Counted from the first letter of the stretch, positions 35,120 to 44,932 are shown. The stretch: 64,000 bases of DNA from Allohahella marinimesophila (GCF_039538005.1 NZ_BAABBO010000009.1:186001-250000); one strand, 5' to 3'. Program-made: numbers and translations. The notes: generated by a model not told the origin, from the letters alone.

Positions 35120-35737
35120 TTACTTGCGGCTGCGCAGAGCAAGCCCCAGAAGTCCGAATGCTACCAAAGCCAAACTCGCAGGTGCAGGCACTGAGGCTGC
35201 GACTGAAGGCGTGACCTGAACATCATCGAGGAAGTTTCCGACGGTGCCGGTTTCCGGAAAGATCGAGGTGAAGGTGAGCGTGGTGAATGCTGACGTTGCC
35301 AGGAAGCTGCCGCTGAACAGACTCCATCCGCTTGTGGTGTGGTCGTCAAGAATCCAGTTTATGCCAGCTACCTCAGCAGAGAAGCTTTCGTTGTTCGACT
35401 GACGAGCGCGATAGGCGAAGCTCAGGTCATACGAGGCACCGACCGTGGTATCGAAACCCTGGAAGATACTGAACGCGCCGCCATGCGACGGGTGAGCATT
35501 GAGCTCGGCATGCTGGGCGCCTTCATAGGCGGTCACACCATTAAAGGCATCCCAGACTTCAATGTTGCTGCCATTCCAGCCATCTACTGTACTGGCAGAA
35601 AAATATTTCCAGGTGCCTGCCTTGACGTCAGGCTGCTCGAAGCCTCCATTCTGGATCAGATTGGCAGAGGCCGTGGCGGCCATTGCAATTGAGGCGCCTA
35701 ACAGGCTGATGGCGGTAAAACGGCTGAAGAATGACAT
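35120..35737 (-). CDS. PEP-CTERM-like secreted protein (DUF642-like)
   Basis: A 205-residue protein with a signal peptide ending ATASA. The mature start LIQNGGFEQPDVKAGTW and later FLDDVQVTP resemble the DUF642/carbohydrate-binding type found in many PEP-CTERM proteins. The tail VPAPASLALVAFGLLGLALRSRK has the motif, a helix and a basic end. It lies convergent to the previous PEP-CTERM gene (29 bases). Confidence 0.82.
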   Translation of the reverse strand: MSFFSRFTAISLLGASIAMAATASANLIQNGGFEQPDVKAGTWKYFSASTVDGWNGSNIEVWDAFNGVTAYEGAQHAELNAHPSHGGAFSIFQGFDTTVGASYDLSFAYRARQSNNESFSAEVAGINWILDDHTTSGWSLFSGSFLATSAFTTLTFTSIFPETGTVGNFLDDVQVTPSVAASVPAPASLALVAFGLLGLALRSRK

Positions 35738-35883
35738 AGGGTACTTCCTTTAGGATAAACTGCTTAAAGATTATCCAGCTAATCGCAATATGTGAGCCAA
35801 CTTCTAATTACCTATGTATTTCATGGATCGAATCGTTATTGATATCGGCGGGGACTAGGCTAGTGGATAAATAATCGACACCG

Positions 35884-36290
35884 TGTCTCCATAGATATCT
35901 GAGGCCCAAGGGTGGCAGCCAGCCTTCCAGTGCTCCCACACTGGAAGGCGAGTTGGCTTTGGTTGGCGTCGCAGCCGATTGGGCAACCGGCTGCATAGTG
36001 CCCGGCAGTGACGTCACTGAAATATCCAGAATGACCGGCGAGATGCGGACGGCAGTCGACATGCGCTTCAACTGGCAGTCTGAGTTCAACCCGCTGTATT
36101 TCGCAGCAGCCCTCTCTCTGTTTGACTTTTCCGGCGAAGGGAATGTTCTGTTGGGAAGCTACCATTCCGGTATTGAGCTGGTCATTCCGGACGGTGTAAC
36201 ACTGGTACCGTATTGGATTGGTTTCTGAATGAGCAGCAGGTCGTAGAGCTGCCGGCGCCGGGAATGTTTCGTTGGTTGTTGTTTTGGTAG
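35884..36290 (+). pseudogene. Frameshifted remnant of a PEP-CTERM protein paralogue
   Basis: Three consecutive frames together resemble the last part of the 34236 gene product. First VSIDI then a stop, next ELALVGVAADWATG through FNWQSEFNPLYFAAALSLF, DFSGEGNVLLGSYHSGIELV and IPDGVTLV, then after another frameshift QVVELPAPGMFRWLLFW. The matching parts of the intact gene are VLIPIAAEWAPGW, FDWQPEFKPLHFAAGLSLW, SYNSGIELIVPEGVTLV and QVVPEVPAPATFLLGV. No start or signal peptide remains. Confidence 0.8.
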
Positions 36291-36396
36291 GGGTTGGTTG
36301 GGGTTTCGGGGGGGTACAATTTTTCCGAGGATAGCCTTTGCTATGTTATGGCCCCAAGTGAATTAGGGAAAGCTTCACTAGGCTAGGAAGAGGCCA

Positions 36397-36438
36397 ATTA
36401 CAATCAGTCACTTTCAAAGAGACTCGATAGATTGTAAT
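36397..36438. repeat. Nine-base inverted repeat before the glycosyltransferase gene
   Basis: ATTACAATC (36397-36405) and GATTGTAAT (36430-36438) are exact inverted copies with 24 bases between, ending 35 bases before the TTG start. The region 36291-36473 holds no gene, so this may be a regulator site at the entry to the polysaccharide block. Confidence 0.35.
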
Positions 36439-36473
36439 GTGCGCCTTTTACAGGCAGTACAGGAGCGCTGGGA

Positions 36474-37409
36474 TTGGTAGCAGCACGAGCAAGTTTGAAT
36501 CCTCCGATCAGCGTTCTAACAGTGTGTTACAATTCAGAGACCGATGTTGTTCGGTGCTTGGCGAGTTTATACAGGTATGTAGATCCGGAGCTTTTTGAAG
36601 TTGTCCTGATCAATAACTCGCCCGACGACACTGAAGCTATCGTTCGTGCGCGCTTCCCTGCTGTCAGAGTCTTACCCAGCCAGGGGAATATCGGCTTCGG
36701 CCCTGCGAATAATGTATGTGCCAAACACGCGACGGGCGATTATCTACTGCTTTTAAATCCCGATACTGAGTTGCAGGACGACGCACTGTCTCCGTTGCTG
36801 AAACTTGCACGAGAGTACCCAAGCGCTGCTGCATGGGGCGGAGTCACGGTCCTGCCGAATGAATCGGTAGATCCGAGTTGCCTGCAAGTAGCGCCTTCAC
36901 TTCTACACGAACTCAACATCCTTACAGGCTGGTCGAAGCTCTCGAGCTTGATTAGTCCGCCCATAACGACCCAGCTTGCGGAACGTCGAGTGCTATCTGG
37001 CGCGTTCATGATGGTGGAGCGAAATCTCTGGAATGAAGTAGAGGGCTTTGATGAGTCATTCTTCCTTTATAGCGAAGAAGTAGACCTCTGTGCACGCTTA
37101 TGTGACCGACGGGGCGCTGTATGTCTGCGGAGCCCCGATGCTCGACTAGTTCACTACGTTGGTTCGAGCTCCCCATCCTCCATGCGAGGAGTGTATATCA
37201 ATAGGGGAAAGATGCATTTCGCGTGGAAACGCAAGTCCCGAGCTTTTCGAATTGTATTATTAAACATACTCATTTTACAGGCTGCCAGCCGGGGAATGCT
37301 CCAAGAACTGGTTAGGCTGGCGAAGAGAAAAAAGCCAGAAACCCCCAATCCTTATTTCGTTATCTTAATGCAGATATCGCAGTGGAAGAATGGGTATAAC
37401 GACTTTTGA
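36474..37409 (+). CDS. Glycosyltransferase family 2 protein
   Basis: A 311-residue cytosolic enzyme starting at TTG 36474, with AGGAG eight bases before it. The GT-A fold shows in ISVLTVCYNSETDVVRCLAS, SQGNIGFGPANNVCAKHATGDY and the nucleotide-metal motif LLLNPDTELQDDA, then GAFMMVERNLWNEVEGFDESFFLYSEEVDLC. It resembles rhamnosyltransferase WbbL-like GTs and may add a rhamnose to the repeat unit. It is alone on the plus strand facing a minus-strand operon. Confidence 0.88.
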   Translation: MVAARASLNPPISVLTVCYNSETDVVRCLASLYRYVDPELFEVVLINNSPDDTEAIVRARFPAVRVLPSQGNIGFGPANNVCAKHATGDYLLLLNPDTELQDDALSPLLKLAREYPSAAAWGGVTVLPNESVDPSCLQVAPSLLHELNILTGWSKLSSLISPPITTQLAERRVLSGAFMMVERNLWNEVEGFDESFFLYSEEVDLCARLCDRRGAVCLRSPDARLVHYVGSSSPSSMRGVYINRGKMHFAWKRKSRAFRIVLLNILILQAASRGMLQELVRLAKRKKPETPNPYFVILMQISQWKNGYNDF

Positions 37410-37535
37410 TTAAATGCAACTGCAGCGAAAGAACCCTCTGTCCGCGAAAGCTCAATTAACCTACATAAAACGGCGCCTGGCGACAAAGCGGCTAGTCTCC
37501 TCATTGCTCACGAGACCCTACCCCATCTCTGGGCC

Positions 37536-37561
37536 AAAAAAGTGGAGTTACGAAATCCACT
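37536..37561 (-). terminator. Rho-independent terminator of the minus-strand EPS operon
   Basis: Read on the minus strand, AGTGGA, a nine-base loop and TCCACT form a six-pair stem followed by a run of six T (forward A run at 37536-37541). It sits 18 bases after the stop of the beta-helix gene and is oriented for that transcript. Confidence 0.7.
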
Positions 37562-37578
37562 GATTTCCAGCAATTATT

Positions 37579-39693
37579 TTAATCCATTAACCTAAACGAA
37601 GATGGTGGCTCCGGCCGAGGACTAGAAGAAACAGCAACGTTATCAAAAAACAACCGATAATCATCGACAAGATTCTTATGGAAAAATCCGACTCCCGAGA
37701 AGGTTGTATCGTTTCCTGCTACTTGTTTGAAAAGAGCAGAAGCCGTCCGAACCAGCTCGTCACTTTCGATAGACCTAACAGCAACGAAAACTTTCAGGGA
37801 GGAATTATCCTCAACTTCAGCAGTTATTTCAACTCGATACTTACTGTTCGGCGGAATAGCTATCGCAGGCGCGGGAACCGCCTTAACAAGCTTTCCGCTT
37901 TCATAATACTGTAGTCCGATTGATTGACTGCCAAGATCAATAAGAATGTACCGTTGAACGCCATTCAGATATAAAGCAGCGCCGGATTGCTGAGGGACAT
38001 ACTTATTAATCACATCGAAAGAGTACTTAAGATATTTCCAAGGTTGATCCAAACTAAAGGCCAAGTAGGATCGGCCCTGTGAGGCCTTCAAAGGGGTGGA
38101 CAACCAATTACTACCAGTTTCTTCCAGTCTCTGTATTGTAAAGGCCGCTTGACTTAACGGGGTCTGCCGCCACTCTATCCCTGAATCTTCTGAACTATTT
38201 AGATAAGCATCAGCCAATAAATTACCATCTTCAAAGTCGTCGACATACGCGACAGGAATGTTTCGCGAATAGGCATTCTCAGGGCGCTCCTGGGAGGGAT
38301 CTGAATAGGAAGGCACGGAAGTCTGCACCGGACCTATATCCGGATAATCACCTCGGCTGTTCCCGAGACGGTCCTTGACACCTGGATCGCGCAAGATGCC
38401 AGACGCGATAGCCACGGAGCCAGACCGCAGCTTCAGGTTATTAGGATCGGATGTAGCGTAAAGAGCGTCAAAATCGGCGAAAAATGTAAACCTCGGAAAC
38501 GCACTACCCGGAATAAAGTTTTGAATTATATTATAGTCGTAATAATCAGTTCCGCCCGCAATACTGGGAGGATTCACAAAAATGTTATTATATATTTCCA
38601 GACCTGTAGTCTCGGCACTTGTACGAAATCCGCTGTTCTGTGTTGTGAACGACTTCCCTAACGAATCTGCATAAGGTGAATGGTATTCACTTGTGTGTGG
38701 TAAAAACAAGTTATGACGAAAGACCAAGCCACTGACTGGTGTAGCATTATTAAAAACCATCGGCACCTTGACGGTACCGAATATATTATTCTCGACCACT
38801 ACCGACTGATTCCAATACTTAGGTTCATCAAACTTACTGTATATATTGAACTGCACCGCCTGCCCAGATATATTGAAGAGAGCATTCCCTGATATTAAAA
38901 CATTTTTATTCGGGACTATTTTCTCTTCTGTCGCCGCACCAGAAATGTATATATGAATGCCATCACAGTGCTTGCTCCATGATGCTTCTGAATCCTCTAC
39001 TCCGTCCCATAGACCAGATATTTTATTGCGAACCACCCGAACATTCTCTGAGCTTACAATTCGTATGCCATCATGAGTAAGATCATGTATATCAGACCCT
39101 GTAATTGAAACGTTGTCAGACTGAACAAATGAAACTCCAATTGGCGCACGAGTAATTTCAACATTGCTTATACTTATATTGTTCGAGCCTCTTATATATA
39201 CAGCACTTCTGCTGATTGCTTCTTCAGATCCAAGCCAAGGGGGGCTCGTCTCAATCAACGAATTCTTAATATGCACATTTGAAGCATTGGAAACGGAAAT
39301 AGAATCCGAAAAATTTATACCATCGAATGTGATATTGGCAACTAATTTGCTGGCTGACGAAATTGATGTAGCACCAATTGTAGTAGCTCCACCTGATGCA
39401 CCCTTAATAGTTACATTGCTATCGAAGAGGGCCCCGTTTTCTTGGAGGTCAAAAGAGCCGTAGTCGCCAGGACCCAAAATGATTTCATCCCCGCTCGTCA
39501 CGTTCTCGATAGCGAAAACTAGCGATCTAAAAGGTTTCATACGGGACGACCCACTGCCAGCGTCATCAACACCCTCTACCGGGTCAACGTAGAACGCCTT
39601 ACCGTGGCAGAAAAGCGACATCGATAACAGTAATAAAACAGAAGCCACCCTGCTAGGAATGCCATTAAGATTTTCCCCTAACAACGCTTTCAT
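37579..39693 (-). CDS. Secreted right-handed parallel beta-helix protein
   Basis: A 704-residue exported protein with a signal peptide (LLLLSMSLFCHGKA). From about 40 to 420 it has repeated short strands (GANVHIKNSLIE-like rungs, for instance SNNISISNVEITRAPIGVSF, SDNVSITGSDIHDLTHDGIRI), the pattern of pectate-lyase-like beta-helices. The C-terminal 220 residues look like a jelly-roll binding domain. It may cleave, epimerise or bind the polysaccharide made here. It overlaps the polymerase gene by four bases. Confidence 0.78.
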   Translation of the reverse strand: MKALLGENLNGIPSRVASVLLLLSMSLFCHGKAFYVDPVEGVDDAGSGSSRMKPFRSLVFAIENVTSGDEIILGPGDYGSFDLQENGALFDSNVTIKGASGGATTIGATSISSASKLVANITFDGINFSDSISVSNASNVHIKNSLIETSPPWLGSEEAISRSAVYIRGSNNISISNVEITRAPIGVSFVQSDNVSITGSDIHDLTHDGIRIVSSENVRVVRNKISGLWDGVEDSEASWSKHCDGIHIYISGAATEEKIVPNKNVLISGNALFNISGQAVQFNIYSKFDEPKYWNQSVVVENNIFGTVKVPMVFNNATPVSGLVFRHNLFLPHTSEYHSPYADSLGKSFTTQNSGFRTSAETTGLEIYNNIFVNPPSIAGGTDYYDYNIIQNFIPGSAFPRFTFFADFDALYATSDPNNLKLRSGSVAIASGILRDPGVKDRLGNSRGDYPDIGPVQTSVPSYSDPSQERPENAYSRNIPVAYVDDFEDGNLLADAYLNSSEDSGIEWRQTPLSQAAFTIQRLEETGSNWLSTPLKASQGRSYLAFSLDQPWKYLKYSFDVINKYVPQQSGAALYLNGVQRYILIDLGSQSIGLQYYESGKLVKAVPAPAIAIPPNSKYRVEITAEVEDNSSLKVFVAVRSIESDELVRTASALFKQVAGNDTTFSGVGFFHKNLVDDYRLFFDNVAVSSSPRPEPPSSFRLMD

Positions 39694-40967
39694 ACGACTT
39701 CAACTGTTTTCATCGTGCGCTCCACTTTTAGGTTGTGAATATAAGACGCTTTGAATGAAGAGAGCGACACACCGACTCCAATCATTACAGCTAGTAACAC
39801 AAATGAGCTCGCCCAGAAGTGCACAGTGACCCCTACGAAAAATATACCGAGCATAGCGGTGGCCCATCCTACTACGTGATCCGATAAGATCCCAAATCTG
39901 CCGTTATACATACGGTACGAGGTATAGATTAGAATTGCTAGAACTGAGACGATAGAGGGAAGGCCAAACCTCATAGCGGTTAGGAGCCAAAAAGAATCTA
40001 CACTTGGCGAAACCATAAAGGCCGGCCGCCGCCAGTCAGCAAACCCTATACCGAAAACAGGGGAATCTAGCACCTCAATCAATCCATACTCCCAGATAAG
40101 CATGCGCCAATATCCGGTACCTGGATTGAACGATAAGTAGTACATAATGACAGTGATAACATCGCGATTAGATAGAAGATGCACTAATGTCGCCATCAAC
40201 AAAATTAAACCAACAAGAATAGGCCACTTATCTCTAACGCCTTTAAAAAATATACTCCACATTATGATCCCACCCTGCAAAACTACTGAAAGCAGAGGGG
40301 CACTAGATAGCGATGGAAAAACAGTGATTAAACCAAGCAGCAGCCATTTAAAGCGAGGGCCTCGAAATGTAAAGGCAAAAATACCTAGCATTGTTGAGCA
40401 AAATAACCCGTAAAGGATTGGGTGCGGAAATGTTGCGGCAGCACGATTTAGCCCCAAGCGAGGCTCTGTTACTAAAGTTTCGCCTCCGCCGCCCATAACA
40501 TTATTAATCAGTTTAGATAAACTAAAGCCGGTAAAGGCCTCGATATATGCAAACGGCGTCAAGATAATTACAGTAAGGAGCAACGACTTGGCGACTTTAC
40601 GCAATCGAACTGGGGAGGAGCCGATATATCTTCCGAACACATACATCGGCCAAAATTCGACAAAATATACACCCCCGCTTTCAAGCGCTTTGGCGAAGCC
40701 ATCATGGTAAAATATCGCAGTAGCCACCCAAATACAGTGAAAAGCAGCGGAGAAGTCTGCAAAGCTGGCAGGGCGAGTCGATTTTTTAGCTTCCTTTAGC
40801 AGACCGAAGGATATAAATAGAGTAAATATTGCGAACACACGCATTGGTGTTATCACAATTGGTCCTATAGATACAGCCACACTGTATGGAAGCACGACAG
40901 CAACAACAAAGCACGTTAGATACGTGGATCTCAAAACTCGCCGACCTCGTCCGACACGCAATTCCAT
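39690..40967 (-). CDS. O-antigen polymerase/ligase-like membrane protein (Wzy-type)
   Basis: A 425-residue inner-membrane protein with about eleven helices and one large periplasmic loop (FGIGFADWRRPAF region) before the last helices, as in Wzy/WaaL proteins. It probably polymerises the exported repeat units. AT-rich codon use sets it apart from flanking genes. It follows the flippase gene by seven bases. Confidence 0.78.
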   Translation of the reverse strand: MELRVGRGRRVLRSTYLTCFVVAVVLPYSVAVSIGPIVITPMRVFAIFTLFISFGLLKEAKKSTRPASFADFSAAFHCIWVATAIFYHDGFAKALESGGVYFVEFWPMYVFGRYIGSSPVRLRKVAKSLLLTVIILTPFAYIEAFTGFSLSKLINNVMGGGGETLVTEPRLGLNRAAATFPHPILYGLFCSTMLGIFAFTFRGPRFKWLLLGLITVFPSLSSAPLLSVVLQGGIIMWSIFFKGVRDKWPILVGLILLMATLVHLLSNRDVITVIMYYLSFNPGTGYWRMLIWEYGLIEVLDSPVFGIGFADWRRPAFMVSPSVDSFWLLTAMRFGLPSIVSVLAILIYTSYRMYNGRFGILSDHVVGWATAMLGIFFVGVTVHFWASSFVLLAVMIGVGVSLSSFKASYIHNLKVERTMKTVEVV

Positions 40968-40974
40968 CTAAGCA

Positions 40975-42267
40975 TCACAGAACTCCAAGTGCGGTGATGG
41001 TAGAAAAGGTCGCTGCGCCCATAGCCACCTGGGTTATTGTGAAAAATTCGGTCCAGCTTTCCTTGGTTGTATAATAAGCATATATGGTAGCTGCTAACTC
41101 ACCAGCGATTGCGCAAATAAGGATTGAATATATATCACCCCCGATCGCTGCGACACTAAGCGAGATTAATACAGCACACACTCTAATGAAGTTCGTATGC
41201 ATCTGGGTCTTCGTATCGCCGTTAGCGATAGCAATCGACGATGGGGCACATCGAAGGACTCGTATCGAAAAAGCAAGAAGGATGTAAGGCATGAAGGCCA
41301 AGGCGGGTAAAAATTTCTCGCCAAAAACGACAATGAACAGATAATCCCCGAGCAGACCAACTCCTACTGTTATACCTAAACTAGCGCATACGCTAGCCAG
41401 AATAACGAGACGCACAACCCGTTTCTTGCTTTCTTCTCCCGAAAAGGCTTCTGATAAAATTGGTAATGACACCATACTAAGCACTCGTTGAACCACTAAG
41501 GTAGGTAACATCAGTAAAGTAAAGACAGCACTAAAATACCCTAAGTCCTTCATACCGAAATATGTTCCGATAATCAGTCGATCACCTTGGAACACTAGAA
41601 AAAGGAGCGCGCCGCCAATCATAATTGGCCAACCAAATCGATAGATTAGGACCTGAAATTTAAAATCAAATGAAAGCGCATAGTTTAGAGACGAATTAGT
41701 ATGTGAAACAACTGCTGTAGCTAAAGGTATGAACAATAGAACGAAGAGGACCGCGGAAAAATCCTGCTTAAATAACACAATAATAATAAGAACTACTGTA
41801 CCTAGTAATTGCGGTACTAGCTCATTTACGATTGAGGAGCCGAATCTCATCGATCGCCGTTGGAAAGCGAAGTCAAGATTTACAGAGCCACGAAACAGCG
41901 GGCAGATGGCTAATAGCTCAAATGCCCATTGTAGATGCATCAACCCGAACGCATTAGAAATTGGTCCGGCGAGCATATACAGAATGATGGATAAGGCTAG
42001 GCCCCTGACAATCATCGCGGCGTGGGCGTTTGCGATGACCTTGTTGAGACTAGTGCCCCGGTATTGTACGATCAAACTATCTACGCCTATTTGCCCGATC
42101 ATTTCAATCATCGCTAGTGTGATAGCAAAAGTGGATATGATCCCAAAATCTTCTACCGACAAAGCTCTAGCGATAATCAAGTTCCTCAGGAAAGAACATC
42201 CTGCGGATAAAATTTGACCAATTGCAAGCGCTGCTCCCCCAGATACGACTCTGCTTTTCAAAACCAT
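40975..42267 (-). CDS. Wzx-type oligosaccharide flippase
   Basis: A 430-residue MATE-like membrane protein with 12 or more helices. The N-terminal SGGAALAIGQILSAGCSFLRNLIIARALSVEDFG and GWPIMIGGALLFLVFQGDRLIIG are typical of polysaccharide flippases. It would turn the lipid-linked repeat unit across the inner membrane. It clusters with the polymerase and the acyltransferase genes. Confidence 0.86.
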   Translation of the reverse strand: MVLKSRVVSGGAALAIGQILSAGCSFLRNLIIARALSVEDFGIISTFAITLAMIEMIGQIGVDSLIVQYRGTSLNKVIANAHAAMIVRGLALSIILYMLAGPISNAFGLMHLQWAFELLAICPLFRGSVNLDFAFQRRSMRFGSSIVNELVPQLLGTVVLIIIVLFKQDFSAVLFVLLFIPLATAVVSHTNSSLNYALSFDFKFQVLIYRFGWPIMIGGALLFLVFQGDRLIIGTYFGMKDLGYFSAVFTLLMLPTLVVQRVLSMVSLPILSEAFSGEESKKRVVRLVILASVCASLGITVGVGLLGDYLFIVVFGEKFLPALAFMPYILLAFSIRVLRCAPSSIAIANGDTKTQMHTNFIRVCAVLISLSVAAIGGDIYSILICAIAGELAATIYAYYTTKESWTEFFTITQVAMGAATFSTITALGVL

Positions 42268-42287
42268 ATCTTCAATACCATGTTAGA

Positions 42288-42884
42288 TTATTGCTTAGCG
42301 CGGCGAATTATTGGCCGAGCCGGCACCCCCGCAACAACCACGTCGCTAGGAACATCACTTACAACCACACTTCCTGCGCCGATAACTGACCGATCGCCTA
42401 CTTTGACCCCAGGAAGAATTATTACTCCAGCCCCCACCCACACGCCGCTTCCTATTACCACCTCTCTTGAATTTACGCTATCGCGCGCAGAGATCAATCC
42501 AGTCGTCCCCCCTGAATGATTCCTATTTTCTCCCGAAACAAAGCAATACTGTGAGATTCCAGTGTTTTCCCCAATCGTTATCGGTCCTATTAAAATACTT
42601 CCAATCCCAACCCTCGAGTTTTCCCCAATTGTTACAGCACCTTGCCACGAGTTTATGACAGCACCTGACTCTATACGCCCTCCAGCTCCTAATAAAAAAG
42701 GGTATAATTCAGGCTGTTTTCTAAAGGAGATTTTCTTCCCGATATCCAACCTTACTGATAGCGCAACGGACGTTCCCGGCCCCCTGCTAATAAAATAGAT
42801 TCTTGCCAACACCTGCTCTACACATCGGCTGACATCCTTCAATACATCGCGGGCTACTAACAATATATTCGTTATAATTTTCAT
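42288..42884 (-). CDS. Hexapeptide-repeat acyltransferase
   Basis: A 198-residue left-handed beta-helix protein with many hexapeptide turns (SRVGIGSILIGPITIGENTG, VVIGSGVWVGAGVIILPGVK, DRSVIGAGSVVVSDV) and the closing VVAGVPARPI. It probably adds an acetyl group to a sugar of the repeat unit using acetyl-CoA. AT-rich codon use as in neighbours. Confidence 0.88.
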   Translation of the reverse strand: MKIITNILLVARDVLKDVSRCVEQVLARIYFISRGPGTSVALSVRLDIGKKISFRKQPELYPFLLGAGGRIESGAVINSWQGAVTIGENSRVGIGSILIGPITIGENTGISQYCFVSGENRNHSGGTTGLISARDSVNSREVVIGSGVWVGAGVIILPGVKVGDRSVIGAGSVVVSDVPSDVVVAGVPARPIIRRAKQ

Positions 42885-43188
42885 ATTTCTCGACTGCCAA
42901 CATAGCTTCGCATTATTTTGCTGGAGATCTCGTCAAAGATAAACACACTCCGCCAATAGGCGTAAGCTGGCACTACGATGCAAAAAAAGCTGACATAATA
43001 TGTATCACCATAATACTACTCGCATGAATGTGACATTTAATATAATAAGTGGATAGAGCACATCAGAATACAGAACTTCAGTCACAGACTAGCTGCCTCC
43101 CACCTCCACCTTACAACTACAAGTTAGCCTCTTATTTAACCAGACTAGGTGTAATTAGCGCACACACATTTATCTTGATAATTCTAAT
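42885..43188. other. 304-base AT-rich gap without a gene
   Basis: Between the acyltransferase and the rhamnosyltransferase-like gene no frame longer than a few dozen codons exists. The sequence is rich in A and T (for example TAATATAATAAG) and could hold the promoter of the downstream minus-strand operon. I see no recognisable motif. Confidence 0.6.
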
Positions 43189-44019
43189 TTAAATTAACTT
43201 TTTATAGATAGTTCTTCCAGCCCTAATCAAGATATCTAGAGCCCCTTGCAATGTAGTTCTGATATATCCTCCTAGAATATCTTTAGCATTAACCATTTTA
43301 GATTCACGCCCGACTGAATATGGGTAGTAATCAATCCATTTAATATTTTTGAGAATGCGCCCGCGAATTTTATTTGAGACGTTGCGTCCGTGAACAACTT
43401 GAAGCCATGCAAATTTCAGATCCAACTGGACTATCGGACGAGTAGACGCTATATCCACGTGTTTAAGTTCCCACACACCATGAAAATCGCTAACGCTTTC
43501 CATTCTAGATATAAACGCATTGCTTCTATCTAAATGCGAATACGCTACACCTGAGGCATAGGTCATACCCTTTGGGAAATTTAAATACACATCATGGCCA
43601 CAGGCTCGGGACGCTAGCTGCAAAGTTTTAATAAAATCAATATGAATTGCATCGTCGTTGTCCAATCGTGTACTAAGAACAAAGCGATGTTCAGGAAGTA
43701 TTTGACTTGCAATAGCAGACTTAACCGCCTCAGAATTCCACTCTCCCACGTACGTGGGCACAATCTGATCGCAGTTTTCTACATACTGTATTACTTTCTG
43801 TTTAAAATAGTCTGGCGTATCTAAATCGAAAAAAATTAGCCACTTAAAGCTTTTATCGCTTTGTTTCTTTACGCTTGGTAGGCAATACTTTTCAAACAGG
43901 TCGAACCTGGTTTTTAGCCATGTAGGATCTTGTCTTATCTGCGCCTCTTTGCCGCCACTTCTAACGTTAAATCTTGTCAAAATCAGATGGCAAATCTGCC
44001 CTTTACTCGCCGTTTCCAT
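43189..44019 (-). CDS. Putative rhamnosyl transferase family glycosyltransferase
   Basis: A 276-residue enzyme with the pattern of the putative-rhamnosyltransferase family: LILTRFNVRSGGKEAQIRQD, LFEKYCLPSVKKQSDKSFKW, LIFFDLDTPDYF, STRLDNDDAIHIDFI. The Asp-rich LDNDD is the presumed nucleotide-sugar-metal site. Position next to rfbBACD fits transfer of rhamnose, an inference. It lies 37 bases downstream of rfbD. Confidence 0.8.
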   Translation of the reverse strand: METASKGQICHLILTRFNVRSGGKEAQIRQDPTWLKTRFDLFEKYCLPSVKKQSDKSFKWLIFFDLDTPDYFKQKVIQYVENCDQIVPTYVGEWNSEAVKSAIASQILPEHRFVLSTRLDNDDAIHIDFIKTLQLASRACGHDVYLNFPKGMTYASGVAYSHLDRSNAFISRMESVSDFHGVWELKHVDIASTRPIVQLDLKFAWLQVVHGRNVSNKIRGRILKNIKWIDYYPYSVGRESKMVNAKDILGGYIRTTLQGALDILIRAGRTIYKKLI

Positions 44020-44056
44020 TCCTGCAGCACCTCGGTTGAGTCTACGTTTAAGCTTT

Positions 44057-44932
44057 TTAAATTTTAGACTTCAACATTGTCCTTAGCTCAGCTTGCCAGT
44101 TGCTAGCCTCGTAAATTCTGATCCCCGCCAACTTACTGTTCTTAGGCCGCTTAACCGGCGTAGGATAAGCCTCAGACCCAACCGGATTCACCTTCGGCTT
44201 CTTCTCAAGAACGCCGGCAGCGTGGGCCTGCTCGAAAATCTCCACCGCAAACTCATACCAGGTCACCCCGGGGTCGGATGGCAGGTGAAACAGGCCCCAG
44301 TCGTCAATCGTGAGCTCGTCAGGGCGCTTCACGATCTTCTCGGCCATGCCAAGCAGCGTGTCGGCGATGCTGGTCGCAGGCGTGGGCGCACCATACTGAT
44401 CGTTCACCACATTCAGCTCGTCACGCTCGGCACCCAGGCGCAGCATCGTCTTCACGAAATTGTGACCATACTGGCCAAAAACCCAGCTCACCCGAAGGAC
44501 GACGGACTGCTCGCAGTGGCCCGCAACGGCGAGCTCGCCAGCGTATTTGCTCTCGCCATACACGCTCACTGGGTTAGGCATATCGCTTTCGATGTAGTCG
44601 CCGTCCTTGTCGCCGTCGAACACATAGTCTGTGGAGATATGCAGCAGCGGAATATTACGTTCGGCGGCGACGCGAGCGAGGTTCGAGGCACCATCTCGGT
44701 TGATGGCGAAGGCCAGGTCACGCTCGGACTCGGCCTTGTCGACCGCGGTGTAGGCGGCTGCGTTGATAATGACCCTTGGCTGGCAAGCCTCGGCCTGGCG
44801 GCGGATCGCCTCCAGATCGGTGATGTCCATGTCCTGGGCGTCGAAGCCCACAACGTCGAGCCCGAAGTTTGTAGCCCGCTCCGTGATTTCACGACCTACC
44901 TGCCCCATGGCACCGGCTAGAAGAATGGTCAC
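44057..44932 (-). CDS. rfbD: dTDP-4-dehydrorhamnose reductase RfbD
   Basis: A 291-residue NADPH enzyme, last step of dTDP-L-rhamnose synthesis. Rossmann motif ILLAGAMGQVGREI, NAAAYTAVDKAE, STDYVFDGDKDGDY and the catalytic YGESKYAGE. It starts at GTG 44932 overlapping the rfbC stop by three bases (GTGA). At 44057 a GC change to the AT-rich block begins. Confidence 0.93.
   Translation of the reverse strand: MTILLAGAMGQVGREITERATNFGLDVVGFDAQDMDITDLEAIRRQAEACQPRVIINAAAYTAVDKAESERDLAFAINRDGASNLARVAAERNIPLLHISTDYVFDGDKDGDYIESDMPNPVSVYGESKYAGELAVAGHCEQSVVLRVSWVFGQYGHNFVKTMLRLGAERDELNVVNDQYGAPTPATSIADTLLGMAEKIVKRPDELTIDDWGLFHLPSDPGVTWYEFAVEIFEQAHAAGVLEKKPKVNPVGSEAYPTPVKRPKNSKLAGIRIYEASNWQAELRTMLKSKI

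Noticed and set aside
42885..43188. Insertion sequence remnant in the AT-rich gap
   Set aside because: No transposase frame, terminal repeats or target duplication could be found.
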